Part shown: in pieces, positions 33,567-42,618 of the stretch
Layout of the letters: each line of letters opens with the position of its first letter
How positions within the stretch are numbered: position 1 is the stretch's first letter
NCBI GenBank assembly: GCA_002389905.1
Contig: DGRE01000060.1
Location: 1 to 64,000, forward strand
Direction of reading: 5' to 3'
Source: Hungatella sp. UBA4396
GTDB lineage: Bacteria > Bacillota > Clostridia > Lachnospirales > Lachnospiraceae
DNA: 64,000 bases
Position numbers and translations under genes: made by a program
Notes under the pieces: generated by a model
The model's database searches: none
Told to the model about the DNA's origin: nothing
What the model saw: the letters and a program-made list of their open reading frames with translations, nothing else

Positions 33567-35243
33567 TTATATAACCAAAAGAATCCGCTCCAAAGTATTA
33601 TATAAATCCAGCCTGCCATTTCCCCATATATTATTGGGATAGGAAAATGCATTGCTGCGCTGTGCGCCTCTTATGAGAAGGCGGCTGGCCTGCTCACCGG
33701 CCATATCCGTAAGGTGCCCGGAGGTCTGGGCCCATTGGAAGATGACGGCCACTGCGCCTGCTGCCGAAGCCGCACCGGCTCCTGTACCGGTTAAAGTCCC
33801 ATATAGTCCGCCTGGAAGAGCGCAGGGGATCTGGTAACCCGGAGCAGCAATATTAGGTTTGACCAGATTCTTTCTGGAATAGCCTCTGCTGGATTCATCT
33901 AAGATGTTTCCGGTCATCTGATTATAAGCTGTCACAGCCATGGCATGCCTGCTGTTGGCGGGGGCGGTTATGGTTGTATCCGGATTGGAACTTAAAAAGA
34001 AGGTCCTGTTTGAAATCAGATTTCCGGCGGGAAGCCAGGAGTGGAAGGAAAAAGGTTCATTTTCCGTACTCTGGACCAGCAGGTGCCAGATTCCCGGAAG
34101 CGGATTCCTAAATCTCAGCAAAATCAACTGATCCCCGGTGCTTCGTTCAAAGAGCATATTGTTTACTATGACCTGGCTGCTGCTGTTTTGAAACTCATAT
34201 TGATAGCATTTGTCAAAGGAAGGATAGAAAAAGGGAGTGGTTTCCTGATCGGGGGAGGTGATTCCAATGGAAAGCCTTCCCGGAACCTGGGTCCAAATCT
34301 CCAGGGCAAACTCTCTGTCTTCTCTTCCTATATTTAACTGGAATTCATGGAGAAATGGAGAGGATAGGGTTTCGTTGTAATAATGCCTTCTATTATCTGC
34401 CTCATTTCCGGCTGATATAGAAAAACCGGTTTGGGGAAACTGCACAAGAGTGTCTAAGAACGTGCTTAATACACCCAGGCCGTCATGACTGCCCTGGCTG
34501 CTTCCCACAGCAACGCAGATGGCAATAGGTTTTCTTAGCTTCTGGGCTACAGTAACTAAATACCGGATTCCAAGCACAATGTCTGACTCCTGAAAACAAA
34601 ATTTATTCTCTGGAACACAGAATATTTTCTTCAGGCTGTTTTTAGCTTCCTTCAGCTTCACGACCGCCAGATCCGCTTCCGGTACAACGCTGGTAAAGGC
34701 GTGTTCCGGGTCAGGAGTACCGGCAGCAATACTGGCAATGGCAGTTCCGTGGCCCAGAGGATCTGTAGTGGGAACAACGGAAAGAGGGTCTTCCTGCCCA
34801 AGGGCTTCGTTGATGTGGGCACTGGTGTATTCGGTGCCAAAGGTAAAACCATAGGGAGGAAGACCTTCCTGTATGGTCTGATCCCATATAGAAAGGATCC
34901 TGGTGGTCTTATCCATATTTAGAAATGCAGGATGCCGGTAATCGATGCCGGTATCCACAATGCCCAAAATCATATCCTTTCCATATAAAGGCTCTGTTAA
35001 TGTCGGCTGAGTGGTGCCGATGGTATTGTTGTCGCAGTCAATGGCAGCGGTGGGGACATAAAGGGAAGGAAAGAGATGATATGGATAGAGTCCCAAGTCA
35101 CAGGGCTGCATATTTTCCGCAAAAACATGCACCAGAGAATGACGGTCATTCAGTGGAGTGACATCACTGTTTTCGCTGAAGGAGGAGATCAGCAGATTAT
35201 TTACAATCAGATCATAATAATTATTATCTAAAATTTTTTCCAT
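33567..35243 (-). CDS. Csp-like S8 (subtilase) pseudoprotease, Ser to Gly at the active site
   Basis: This 558-residue subtilase-fold protein is of the clostridial Csp-like type, with a jellyroll-like insertion in the second half. The catalytic Asp (D97, VDTGID), His (H165, GHGTA) and oxyanion Asn (SAGNEA) are present. The nucleophile position, normally GTSxA, reads GTGAGAAS: residue 488 is Gly (codon 33780-33782 on the minus strand). It should therefore be unable to cleave peptides. No signal peptide is seen, as in spore Csp proteins. It starts after GGGAG. A same-length paralogue is divergently encoded at 35408. A role in spore germination sensing is inferred from CspA/CspC of C. difficile. 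Confidence 0.88.
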   Translation of the reverse strand: MEKILDNNYYDLIVNNLLISSFSENSDVTPLNDRHSLVHVFAENMQPCDLGLYPYHLFPSLYVPTAAIDCDNNTIGTTQPTLTEPLYGKDMILGIVDTGIDYRHPAFLNMDKTTRILSIWDQTIQEGLPPYGFTFGTEYTSAHINEALGQEDPLSVVPTTDPLGHGTAIASIAAGTPDPEHAFTSVVPEADLAVVKLKEAKNSLKKIFCVPENKFCFQESDIVLGIRYLVTVAQKLRKPIAICVAVGSSQGSHDGLGVLSTFLDTLVQFPQTGFSISAGNEADNRRHYYNETLSSPFLHEFQLNIGREDREFALEIWTQVPGRLSIGITSPDQETTPFFYPSFDKCYQYEFQNSSSQVIVNNMLFERSTGDQLILLRFRNPLPGIWHLLVQSTENEPFSFHSWLPAGNLISNRTFFLSSNPDTTITAPANSRHAMAVTAYNQMTGNILDESSRGYSRKNLVKPNIAAPGYQIPCALPGGLYGTLTGTGAGAASAAGAVAVIFQWAQTSGHLTDMAGEQASRLLIRGAQRSNAFSYPNNIWGNGRLDLYNTLERILLVI

Positions 35244-35407
35244 GATGAAATCTCCCTGAGCACATTATTCGAACATATGATACAGTTTATGCGGTGGGTT
35301 GTGCGATATGAATGAAGAAAGCCGGGAAGTTTTCCGTGCTCATAATAAGGAATCTGGCGCATAAAATATATCATATGTGCCATTTACAGAATACGGGAGG
35401 CCTGATC
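35244..35407. promoter_or_regulatory. Shared divergent promoter region of the subtilase pair
   Basis: CATATGATA (35274-35282) and its inverse TATCATATG (35369-35377) flank the region, and CATAAAATA lies at 35360-35368. These fit the CATAnnnTA -10 pattern of the late mother-cell sigma factor SigK. No clear sigma-A pair is visible. Sporulation control is therefore suspected but not shown. Confidence 0.35.
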
Positions 35408-37084
35408 ATGGAAAAAATAGTGGATGAAAATTACTATGATATCATTATCAGCAATGGTATGATTCCGGCTTACGATACGGGGGATAATATAACAAATATG
35501 AATTTCCGTCATTCCCTGGTTCATGTTCCCGTTTCCTCTCTGAATCCCTGTGATTTAGGCATATTATATCCTTATAATGCATTTCCCTCCGTGCTGACCC
35601 TCAGCTCGACCATCAGCCTTGAGAAATCAGGTGTGGGGACAGTGCAGAGAAATCCTTATCTGGCCTTATTCGGCCGGGGAATCATTGTGGCAATTTTGGA
35701 CACTGGAATCGATTACCAGCATCAAGCGTTCCGGTATAATGACGGAACCACCCGCATTCTTTCCATATGGGACCAGACCCGGCAGGAGGGCATCCCCCCG
35801 GCAGGCTTTACCTATGGCACTGAATATACAAGGGATGTTATCAATACTGCATTAAAATCAGAAAATCCCCTGGCCATTGTCCCTTCTGTGGATACCAACG
35901 GACACGGAACAGCCATAGCAAGCGTGGCCGCAGGAAAGGCCAACTTAGAGGAGGACTTCAGCGGCGTTGTTCCTGAGGCTGATTTACTGATCGTAAAGCT
36001 GAAACCGGCGAAAAACAGTCTTAAAAGAGTATTTTTTGTGCCGGAGGATGCGGAATGCTATCAGGAGTCTGACTTGATTATCGGATTAAATTATGTGACT
36101 TCTTATGCCCAGAGCCTGAACCGCCCCATTGCTATATGTGTTGCAATGGGAACAAACCAGTCCAGCCATGACGGGCGGGGGGCGACCAGCTATTTTACCA
36201 ACTATCTTTCCCAGCTTCCCCATACAGGCGTCACCATTACCTCGGGAAATGAGGCCAACAAACGCAGGCATTATTATAACAATACTACAGTTGCTCCTTT
36301 TTTTAATGACGTGGAATTTATAGTGGGAGCCAATGACACATTATTCTCCTTAGAGCTGTGGACCTTTGCCCCGGCCAGACTTACCATTGAACTAACAGCC
36401 CCTAACAGGGAATCCACCAGCGAAGTGCGTCCCACTTTGGGTGGGTGCAACGAGTTTTCTTTCGGGGAAAATGAAAGCCAGGTCTGGATTAACAACTTTC
36501 TCTTTGAAGAGGAAACAGGAGACCCCATGATCCTGTTGCGCTTCCAAAATCCTATTCCGGGAACGTGGAACATCCGGATACGAAATATTGATGAAGAACC
36601 TTTTTCTTTTCATATATGGATGCCGTCAGGGAATTTGATATCAGAAGGAACCTTTTTTTTAAGACCCAATACGGACACCACCATAACCGCTCCCGGAACC
36701 TCTATGCATCCTTTGGCCGTTACTGCCTACAATCAGTTCAATGACAGCATTTTGCCGGAGTCCGGCAGAGGTTATACGAGAACCGGTTTTGTGAAACCGG
36801 ATATCGCTGCCCCGGGCTATGAGCTTACCTGTGCCGTCCCCGGAGACCGGTACGGCACCATAACAGGAAGCGGATGTGCGGCCTCCCATGCGGCCGGCAT
36901 TGTTGCCATGGTTTTTGAATGGGCCGTTCCCAGGGGAAATTACACCACCATTACAGGGAATGATGTGAACCGCCTGATTGTGCGGGGAGCCGTGCGCACA
37001 CCCACCAACGTTTATCCTAATAATGTATGGGGATACGGTCAGATTGAAATAAACAGCCTGTTTGAAAGTCTTGCAAATATTTAA
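35408..37084 (+). CDS. Csp-like S8 (subtilase) pseudoprotease, second copy, Ser to Gly
   Basis: This 558-residue protein is paralogous over its whole length to the minus-strand neighbour: shared PCDLG, DTGIDY, TTRILSIWDQT, GHGTAIAS, GNEANKRRHYYN and NVYPNNVWGYGQ. Catalytic Asp98 and His166 remain. The nucleophile motif reads GSGCAASHAAG, so residue 489 (codon 36872-36874) is Gly instead of Ser. Protease activity is not expected. The start is the ATG after GGGAGGCCTGATC; the in-frame extension to 35312 has no ribosome site and no counterpart in the paralogue. Retention of two intact 558-codon frames argues for a non-catalytic function. Confidence 0.88.
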   Translation: MEKIVDENYYDIIISNGMIPAYDTGDNITNMNFRHSLVHVPVSSLNPCDLGILYPYNAFPSVLTLSSTISLEKSGVGTVQRNPYLALFGRGIIVAILDTGIDYQHQAFRYNDGTTRILSIWDQTRQEGIPPAGFTYGTEYTRDVINTALKSENPLAIVPSVDTNGHGTAIASVAAGKANLEEDFSGVVPEADLLIVKLKPAKNSLKRVFFVPEDAECYQESDLIIGLNYVTSYAQSLNRPIAICVAMGTNQSSHDGRGATSYFTNYLSQLPHTGVTITSGNEANKRRHYYNNTTVAPFFNDVEFIVGANDTLFSLELWTFAPARLTIELTAPNRESTSEVRPTLGGCNEFSFGENESQVWINNFLFEEETGDPMILLRFQNPIPGTWNIRIRNIDEEPFSFHIWMPSGNLISEGTFFLRPNTDTTITAPGTSMHPLAVTAYNQFNDSILPESGRGYTRTGFVKPDIAAPGYELTCAVPGDRYGTITGSGCAASHAAGIVAMVFEWAVPRGNYTTITGNDVNRLIVRGAVRTPTNVYPNNVWGYGQIEINSLFESLANI

Positions 37085-37176
37085 AAATAATTTTCAAATG
37101 ACATGAATAAAACATACAGTTAAGGCAATAATAGGATTATACCAAAGAGAAGTGAATACTTATCCTCCCCTTTTTA

Positions 37177-37219
37177 ATGCCCTGTCTGTAACAGTCGTGT
37201 TGCGGGCGGGGTATTTTTT
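37177..37219 (+). terminator. Terminator after the plus-strand subtilase
   Basis: ATGCCCTGTCTGTAACA pairs with TGTTGCGGGCGGGGTAT through several G-U pairs, with a six-T tract after the stem. Confidence 0.7.
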
Positions 37220-37234
37220 GCTCCGGCATAAAAG

Positions 37235-37287
37235 TTGTCTTTTGAGTGGGTATATGTTATACTTAATAAACTGGACAAAATTGTCCA
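37235..37287 (+). promoter_or_regulatory. Promoter and palindromic operator of the Mg2+ ATPase unit
   Basis: TTGTCT (37235-37240), a 17-nt spacer and TATACT (37258-37263) form the promoter. The 16-nt inverted repeat TGGACAAAATTGTCCA (37272-37287) sits at about the transcription start, where a bound repressor would block initiation. The regulator is not identified. Confidence 0.6.
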
Positions 37288-37313
37288 ATAATAAATGAAA
37301 AGGAAGTGATACA

Positions 37314-37424
37314 ATGGACGACCACCCCCAAAGTCAGATAGATGGCTTTAAACCCCAATGTGGAAATACAGACCGACGTACCGGCGTTTATTGCAGGTTA
37401 TTGTCCATTGTGCATTTATGCTGA
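37314..37424 (+). CDS. Leader ORF (36 residues) upstream of the Mg2+ ATPase
   Basis: ATG follows AAGGAAGTGATACA at good spacing. The 36-codon peptide begins MDDHPQSQIDGFKPQ and ends SIVHLC; it contains two prolines, four arginines and three cysteines. Its first bases CAATGGAC (37312-37319) can pair with GTCCATTG (37403-37410) near its end. It stops 24 nt before a terminator hairpin. The layout suggests translation-coupled attenuation of the ATPase gene. No match to the M-box riboswitch was recognised. Whether the peptide itself matters is unknown. Confidence 0.45.
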   Translation: MDDHPQSQIDGFKPQCGNTDRRTGVYCRLLSIVHLC

Positions 37425-37447
37425 TGGGCTGACTTTCCTATGCATTT

Positions 37448-37474
37448 ACCGCCGTCCGTTGGGGCGGCTTTTTT
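37448..37474 (+). terminator. Leader terminator (attenuator) before the Mg2+ ATPase gene
   Basis: CCGCC pairs with GGCGG around a 9-nt loop and is followed by six T residues. It lies about 50 nt upstream of the ATPase start, so it must be bypassed for expression. Confidence 0.7.
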
Positions 37475-37524
37475 GCTGTGCTGTATTTTTGCTGGGAAAT
37501 TCTAAAAAGAAAGGAATGATTCCG

Positions 37525-40170
37525 GTGAATATCATGAACAGAAAAAAAATTAACAAAGAAATTCAAAGAAACAAACAAAATACCGAGGCAAAGCTCCGTT
37601 CCCTTGCCTTTATGGAGGAAAAGGAACTGCTTGCACGGCTGTCCGTTTCCCAGGCAGGTCTCACAAGTGAAGAAGCTGAGGAAAGGCAGGACAATTTTGG
37701 AAAGAATGTTATTACTGTAGGAAACAAAAATACGGTGATCCATCGGTTAAGGGAAGCCACCATCAACCCCTTTAACATAATCCTGTTTCTCATAGCAGTG
37801 ATCACATATTTTACGGATGTAATTGCCTCTTCAAAACCCGATTATCTCACTGTATCCATTATTTTAACACTGATATTTCTGTCCGGCCTGGTTGCATTTG
37901 TGCAAAGCGAGAGATCCAATGCTGCCGCAGAGAAACTTTCCAGAATGATCTCCAATAAAGCGGATGTCTGGAGAGATGGGAATCTGGTACAAATTCCAAT
38001 TGATGAAGTTGTTCCCGGTGATATGATTCGCCTTTCAGCAGGCGACATGCTTCCTGCTGACGTATATTTTTTAACTACAAAAGATGCCTTTATTGCACAG
38101 GCGGCTTTGACCGGTGAATCCAATCCAGTGGAGAAATTCAGTGACATAAGGAATAATCCCGATGACGGACTGACGGATTTTAAAAACATTGGATTTATGG
38201 GTTCCAATATGGTAAGCGGAAGTGCGGCAGCCGTGGTGCTGGCAACCGGAAATGATACGTATTTCGGATCAATGGCAAAATCCCTGTCCGGTGACAGGGC
38301 AAAAACCAGCTTTGAGCGTGGTGTGGATTCAGTCAGCAAGCTCCTTATACGTATGATGTTAGTGATGGTTCCAGTGGTGTTTCTGATCAATGGGCTGGTA
38401 AAGGGAGATTGGTCAGGTGCCTTGCTTTTTTCCATCACCATTGCCGTGGGATTGACTCCGGAAATGCTGCCGGTGATTATGACTTCAACCCTGGCAAAAG
38501 GTGCGGTTTCCATGTCCCAGCACAAGGTTATTGTCCGTACTCTTGGTGCCATACAGACCTTTGGAGAAATGGATGTGCTTTGTACCGATAAAACCGGAAC
38601 TTTGACTGAAGATAAAATCGTTCTGGAAAAATACATGAATCTGCACGGTGAGGATGACACCCGAATCCTGCGTCATGCTTATCTCAACAGCCACTTTCAG
38701 ACAGGTTTGAAAAACCTGATTGATCTTGCGATTATGGGCCGGGCTGAACAAAATGGACTTGAGGAGATTCTTGATTTCTATACCCGCATCGATGAAATAC
38801 CCTTTGATTTTTCCCGCCGCAGGATGAGCGTTGTATTATCAGATAAAAATGGAAAATATCAGCTTATTACAAAGGGCGCTGTGGAAGAGATGATTGGCAT
38901 ATCTTCTTTTGTGGAAATGGATGGGAAAGTTTTGCCAATGGACAAAGAAACAGTACGCAAAGCCCTTGAAGTTTATGAAAGGCACAATGCCGATGGTCTG
39001 CGGATGATTGCCGTTGCACAGAAAAACGAGGTTCCCGGCAGCGGAGCTTTTAGCGTAGAGGATGAAAAGGACATGGTTCTGATTGGCTTTGTAGGCTTTC
39101 TTGATCCTCCAAAAGAGAGTGCAAAAGCAGCGGTTACAGCACTCAGGGAGCATGGGGTCAGAACGGTAGTCCTTACCGGAGACAGTGAAGGTGTAGCTGT
39201 CAAGGTGTGCAGCAAGGTAGGCGTCGATACCTCCCGCCTTCTGACAGGCCGTGATGTAGAGAAGATGGACGATGCCGCCCTGATGGATGCAGTTCAGACA
39301 TGTGATTTGTTTGCAAAGCTGTCTCCCTCTCAAAAGGAGAGGGTGGTGAAGACATTCCAGGCAGCAGGCCATACGGTTGGATATATGGGAGACGGCATCA
39401 ATGATGCGCCCCCTCTGCGTCAGGCTGATGTAGGTATTTCCGTGGACACTGCCGTTGACATTGCCAAAGAAACTGCCGATATCATTCTGCTGAAAAAGGA
39501 TTTGATGGTGCTGGAAGAAGGGGTTATAGAGGGCCGCCGGACGTTTGGAAACATTATTAAGTATATTAAGATGGCCGCCAGCGGCAATTTCGGCAATATG
39601 ATTTCTGTGATTATAGCCAGCATCTTCCTGCCGTTTTTGCCTATGCTGCCGGTACAGCTTCTGACTCAAAACCTGTTATGTGACTTCTCCCAAATGGGTA
39701 TACCATTTGACAGTGTAGACAAGGAATACTTAAAAAAACCCCGTAAATGGGAAACTGGGTCCATTAAGTCCTTCATGGCATTTTTAGGGCCGGTCAGCTC
39801 TGTTTTTGATATTTTGTGCTTTGCCGTCATGTGGTGGGCTGTCGGAGCAAATAAGGCGGAGTTGTCCCCTTTGTTTCAATGCGGCTGGTTTGTGTTTGGA
39901 ACGGTGTCCCAGGTGCTGGTTATCCATATGATCCGCACAGCAAAGATTCCATTTCTGCAAAGCAAGCCCTCCATCCCTCTTTTACTGTCCACCTTTATTG
40001 TAGCCGTTGCCGCTTTAGTGACCGGTTTTACGGACTTTGCTGTGGGATTTGATATGATGCGCCTGCCGGTATTATTTATTCCCTGGCTGGCAGTGATTCT
40101 GGCCGGATATCTTTTTTGCGTACAGTTTATTAAGCGGCTGTATGTGAAGCGGTATGGAGAATGGATGTGA
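37525..40170 (+). CDS. mgtA: Magnesium-translocating P-type ATPase (MgtA/MgtB)
   Basis: This ~881-residue P3B-type ATPase has N-terminal cation ATPase segment RLSVSQAGLTSEEAEERQDNFG, actuator loop LTGES (as AALTGESNPVE), phosphorylation motif DKTGTLTED and hinge GDGINDAPPLRQADVGIS. About ten membrane segments include VGLTPEMLPVI, characteristic of the magnesium group. It imports Mg2+ across the cytoplasmic membrane using ATP. The start is uncertain: GTG at 37525 is 10 nt after AAAGGA, and ATG at 37534 is an alternative. The frame extends upstream to 37342 through the leader terminator, which is not likely to be translated. Confidence 0.93.
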   Translation: MNIMNRKKINKEIQRNKQNTEAKLRSLAFMEEKELLARLSVSQAGLTSEEAEERQDNFGKNVITVGNKNTVIHRLREATINPFNIILFLIAVITYFTDVIASSKPDYLTVSIILTLIFLSGLVAFVQSERSNAAAEKLSRMISNKADVWRDGNLVQIPIDEVVPGDMIRLSAGDMLPADVYFLTTKDAFIAQAALTGESNPVEKFSDIRNNPDDGLTDFKNIGFMGSNMVSGSAAAVVLATGNDTYFGSMAKSLSGDRAKTSFERGVDSVSKLLIRMMLVMVPVVFLINGLVKGDWSGALLFSITIAVGLTPEMLPVIMTSTLAKGAVSMSQHKVIVRTLGAIQTFGEMDVLCTDKTGTLTEDKIVLEKYMNLHGEDDTRILRHAYLNSHFQTGLKNLIDLAIMGRAEQNGLEEILDFYTRIDEIPFDFSRRRMSVVLSDKNGKYQLITKGAVEEMIGISSFVEMDGKVLPMDKETVRKALEVYERHNADGLRMIAVAQKNEVPGSGAFSVEDEKDMVLIGFVGFLDPPKESAKAAVTALREHGVRTVVLTGDSEGVAVKVCSKVGVDTSRLLTGRDVEKMDDAALMDAVQTCDLFAKLSPSQKERVVKTFQAAGHTVGYMGDGINDAPPLRQADVGISVDTAVDIAKETADIILLKKDLMVLEEGVIEGRRTFGNIIKYIKMAASGNFGNMISVIIASIFLPFLPMLPVQLLTQNLLCDFSQMGIPFDSVDKEYLKKPRKWETGSIKSFMAFLGPVSSVFDILCFAVMWWAVGANKAELSPLFQCGWFVFGTVSQVLVIHMIRTAKIPFLQSKPSIPLLLSTFIVAVAALVTGFTDFAVGFDMMRLPVLFIPWLAVILAGYLFCVQFIKRLYVKRYGEWM

Positions 40171-40272
40171 TTAATTTTAAAAGCAAAAAAACATTTTGCA
40201 AAATCTGATAAAATGTTATATACTGTAAAATGAGCGTTACCAGAAATAACAGACAAAAGGATGGTTTTTAAC

Positions 40273-40782
40273 ATGGCTATTTTAGAAAATTGGAGAAATC
40301 TGGCATACGGCGACGGGCTGGATGATAAAGCAAGAGAAGAACTTTGGACTGAATATTTTAAGGTGGAAAAGGGAATTTATGAGCATATCCTTTCCAAGCC
40401 TGCTGAAGTTGTAGAAGGAACGGTAGAAGAGCTGGCTAAGAGGTATGGTACAGATATCCAGACCATGACCGGATTTTTAGATGGAATCAATGAGAGCTTA
40501 AAGGGATATGAAAATCCCATCGAGACCATGGACGAGCAGACTGTGGTGAAAATAGAGATCGACCCGGAAAAGCTGTATTACAATATGGTGGAAGCAAAGG
40601 CAGAGTGGCTTTACAGCCTTCCTCAGTGGGATGAAATCCTGACAGAAGAGAAGAAAAAAGAACTCTACAAGAAGCAGAAATCTTCCGGAACCGTTGTAAA
40701 AGAAACAAAGATCGGAAGAAATGATCCGTGTCCCTGCGGAAGCGGCAAGAAGTATAAGAAGTGCTGCGGAAGCAACCTGTAA
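40273..40782 (+). CDS. SEC-C motif protein
   Basis: This 169-residue cytoplasmic protein has a helical N-terminal part of unknown function and a C-terminal zinc-binding SEC-C motif, NDPCPCGSGKKYKKCCG, as found at the end of SecA. The motif binds zinc and can contact SecB or ribosomes; many stand-alone SEC-C proteins are uncharacterised. The ATG at 40273 is chosen because the ATG at 40261 overlaps its own purine tract. It is followed closely by a methyltransferase and hslO. Confidence 0.88.
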   Translation: MAILENWRNLAYGDGLDDKAREELWTEYFKVEKGIYEHILSKPAEVVEGTVEELAKRYGTDIQTMTGFLDGINESLKGYENPIETMDEQTVVKIEIDPEKLYYNMVEAKAEWLYSLPQWDEILTEEKKKELYKKQKSSGTVVKETKIGRNDPCPCGSGKKYKKCCGSNL

Positions 40783-40860
40783 ACAAACCGGACCTGGCAG
40801 GTATCTCTTAAGGAGCTACCTGCTTTGTTATTCCCGCAGGCATCAGAGAGGAGAAATATA

Positions 40861-41616
40861 ATGGAAGCATATACCAGCTTTGCCCAGGTGTATGATATGT
40901 TCATGGACAACATACCCTACAAGGAGTGGTGTGAATATGTAACCGGTCTTTTGCAGGAATATGGAATAAAGGATGGACTGATTCTGGACTTAGGATGCGG
41001 AACCGGAAGCCTGACAGAGCTTTTGGCTGAAGAGGACTACGATATGATCGGGGTAGACAACTCCGAGGATATGCTGCAGACGGCCATGGAAAAGCGTGGA
41101 GAATCAGGCAGAGACATCCTTTATCTTATGCAGGACATGAGAGAGTTTGAATTGTACGGAACCGTAAGAGCCGTGGTGAGCATCTGTGACTGCATGAATT
41201 ATATTCTGGATTATGAGGATTTGGTCCAGGTATTCCGTCTGGTCAACAATTATCTGGACCCAAAGGGCATATTTATATTCGATTTGAATTCCGTTTATAA
41301 GTATGAACATATTTTAGGAGATTCCACCATTGCCGAAGACCGGGAGGATTGCAGCTTTATCTGGGACAATTACTACGATAAGGAAACCGGAATCAATGAA
41401 TACTGCCTCTCTCTGTTCATCCGCCAGGAAGAGGACTTATACCGGAAGTATACGGAAAATCATTATCAAAGGGCCTACCCCCTTGAACAGGTGAAGGCGG
41501 CCATTGAGGCAGCAGGAATGGAATTCATCACCGCTTACGATGCTTTTACCAAAGCTCCGGTAAAGGGTGACAGCGAAAGAATTTATGTGATAGCGAGAGA
41601 GCAGGGAAAGGAATAA
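40861..41616 (+). CDS. Class I SAM-dependent methyltransferase
   Basis: This 251-residue enzyme has motif I LILDLGCGTGSLTELLAE, the acidic ribose-binding residue in MIGVDNSEDML, and post-motif QDMREFELYG. It belongs to the Methyltransf_25 type with a C-terminal substrate cap. The methyl acceptor is unknown. The start is the ATG after GAGAGGAGAAATATA. hslO begins 4 nt after its stop, so the two are coupled. Confidence 0.9.
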   Translation: MEAYTSFAQVYDMFMDNIPYKEWCEYVTGLLQEYGIKDGLILDLGCGTGSLTELLAEEDYDMIGVDNSEDMLQTAMEKRGESGRDILYLMQDMREFELYGTVRAVVSICDCMNYILDYEDLVQVFRLVNNYLDPKGIFIFDLNSVYKYEHILGDSTIAEDREDCSFIWDNYYDKETGINEYCLSLFIRQEEDLYRKYTENHYQRAYPLEQVKAAIEAAGMEFITAYDAFTKAPVKGDSERIYVIAREQGKE

Positions 41617-41620
41617 AAAT

Positions 41621-42502
41621 ATGTCTGATTATATCATAAGGGCAACGGCAGGAGATCACCAGATCCGTGCCTTTGCAGCTACAACCAGAGATTTAGTGGA
41701 ACAAGCAAGACAGGCTCACAATACAAGCCCTGTAGCAACTGCAGCATTGGGCAGGCTTCTGACAGCAGGGGCCATGATGGGAATTATGATGAAGGGTGAG
41801 GCTGATCTTCTCACCATAAAGATTCAGGGAAGCGGTCCCATTGAAGGACTTACTGTGACAGCCGATTCCAAAGGCGATGTAAAGGGATATGTTTACAATC
41901 CGTCCGTTATGCTGCCTCCAAGCCCGGCTGGAAAGCTGGATGTGGGCGGAGCTGTAGGAGAGGGAGTCTTAACGGTAATCAGTGACATTGGCTTAAAAGA
42001 GCCTTATGTAGGACAAACCATACTGGTGGGCGGCGAGATCGCCGAAGACTTGACCTATTATTACGCCACTTCAGAGCAGACTCCTTCCTCCGTGGCCCTG
42101 GGAGTACTGATGAACAAGGACAATACGGTGAAGCAGGCAGGGGGCTTTATTATCCAGCTTCTTCCCGGCGCATCTGATGAGATGATTGACAAGCTGGAGA
42201 AACGGCTGAGTGAAATCACCTCGATCACAGCTCTTTTAGACCAGGGAGATACGCCGGAAATGATTCTGGAGCACATTCTGGGAGATCTGGGCGTGGACAT
42301 GATGGAACAGGTTCCCACCCGCTTTTTCTGCAACTGCGATAAGGCACGGGTGGAGAAGGCTCTGATCAGCATTGGCCGGAAGGAACTTCAGGAAATGATT
42401 GAAGAAGGGGAGCCGATTGAAGTCAACTGCCATTTTTGCAGCAGGAATTATGAATTTAATGCAGAAGATTTGAAAACGCTGTATGAGAAGGCGCAGGCTT
42501 GA
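41621..42502 (+). CDS. hslO: Hsp33 redox-regulated chaperonin
   Basis: This 293-residue cytoplasmic holdase protects unfolding proteins during oxidative stress. The N-terminal domain has the Hsp33 pattern (RATAGDHQIRAFAATT, KGDVKGYVYNP, GEIAEDLTYYYATSEQTPSSVALGV). The C-terminal redox switch has zinc ligands in CNC and CHFC, which form disulfides when oxidised. Length is normal for the family. It is the last gene of a three-gene run with the SEC-C protein and methyltransferase. Confidence 0.96.
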   Translation: MSDYIIRATAGDHQIRAFAATTRDLVEQARQAHNTSPVATAALGRLLTAGAMMGIMMKGEADLLTIKIQGSGPIEGLTVTADSKGDVKGYVYNPSVMLPPSPAGKLDVGGAVGEGVLTVISDIGLKEPYVGQTILVGGEIAEDLTYYYATSEQTPSSVALGVLMNKDNTVKQAGGFIIQLLPGASDEMIDKLEKRLSEITSITALLDQGDTPEMILEHILGDLGVDMMEQVPTRFFCNCDKARVEKALISIGRKELQEMIEEGEPIEVNCHFCSRNYEFNAEDLKTLYEKAQA

Positions 42503-42525
42503 GTTTATTAAGAGGCATATCAAAA

Positions 42526-42549
42526 AGAGCCATCCATCCGGATGGCTCT
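42526..42549 (-). terminator. Terminator between hslO and the cold-shock gene
   Basis: AGAGCCATCC pairs with GGATGGCTCT, 4-nt loop. On the minus strand a five-T tract follows, so it serves the cold-shock gene and possibly hslO from the other side. Confidence 0.75.
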
Positions 42550-42618
42550 GATCGTAATCATGTGAAACAATATAACTTCTTCCTGTATATTGAAAAAGGT
42601 ACACTGATAAGTCAATGA

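Noticed and set aside
37312..37474. M-box (Mg2+) riboswitch call for the mgtA leader
   Set aside because: The conserved M-box core sequences were not recognisable, so only an unclassified attenuator is reported; a covariance search would settle it.
37342..37524. Extended N-terminus of the Mg2+ ATPase
   Set aside because: The extra ~60 codons run through the leader ORF in another frame and the terminator stem, and have no ribosome site.
38839..39669. Long minus-strand frame within the Mg2+ ATPase gene
   Set aside because: It is fully inside a well-supported gene on the other strand and has no recognisable domain.
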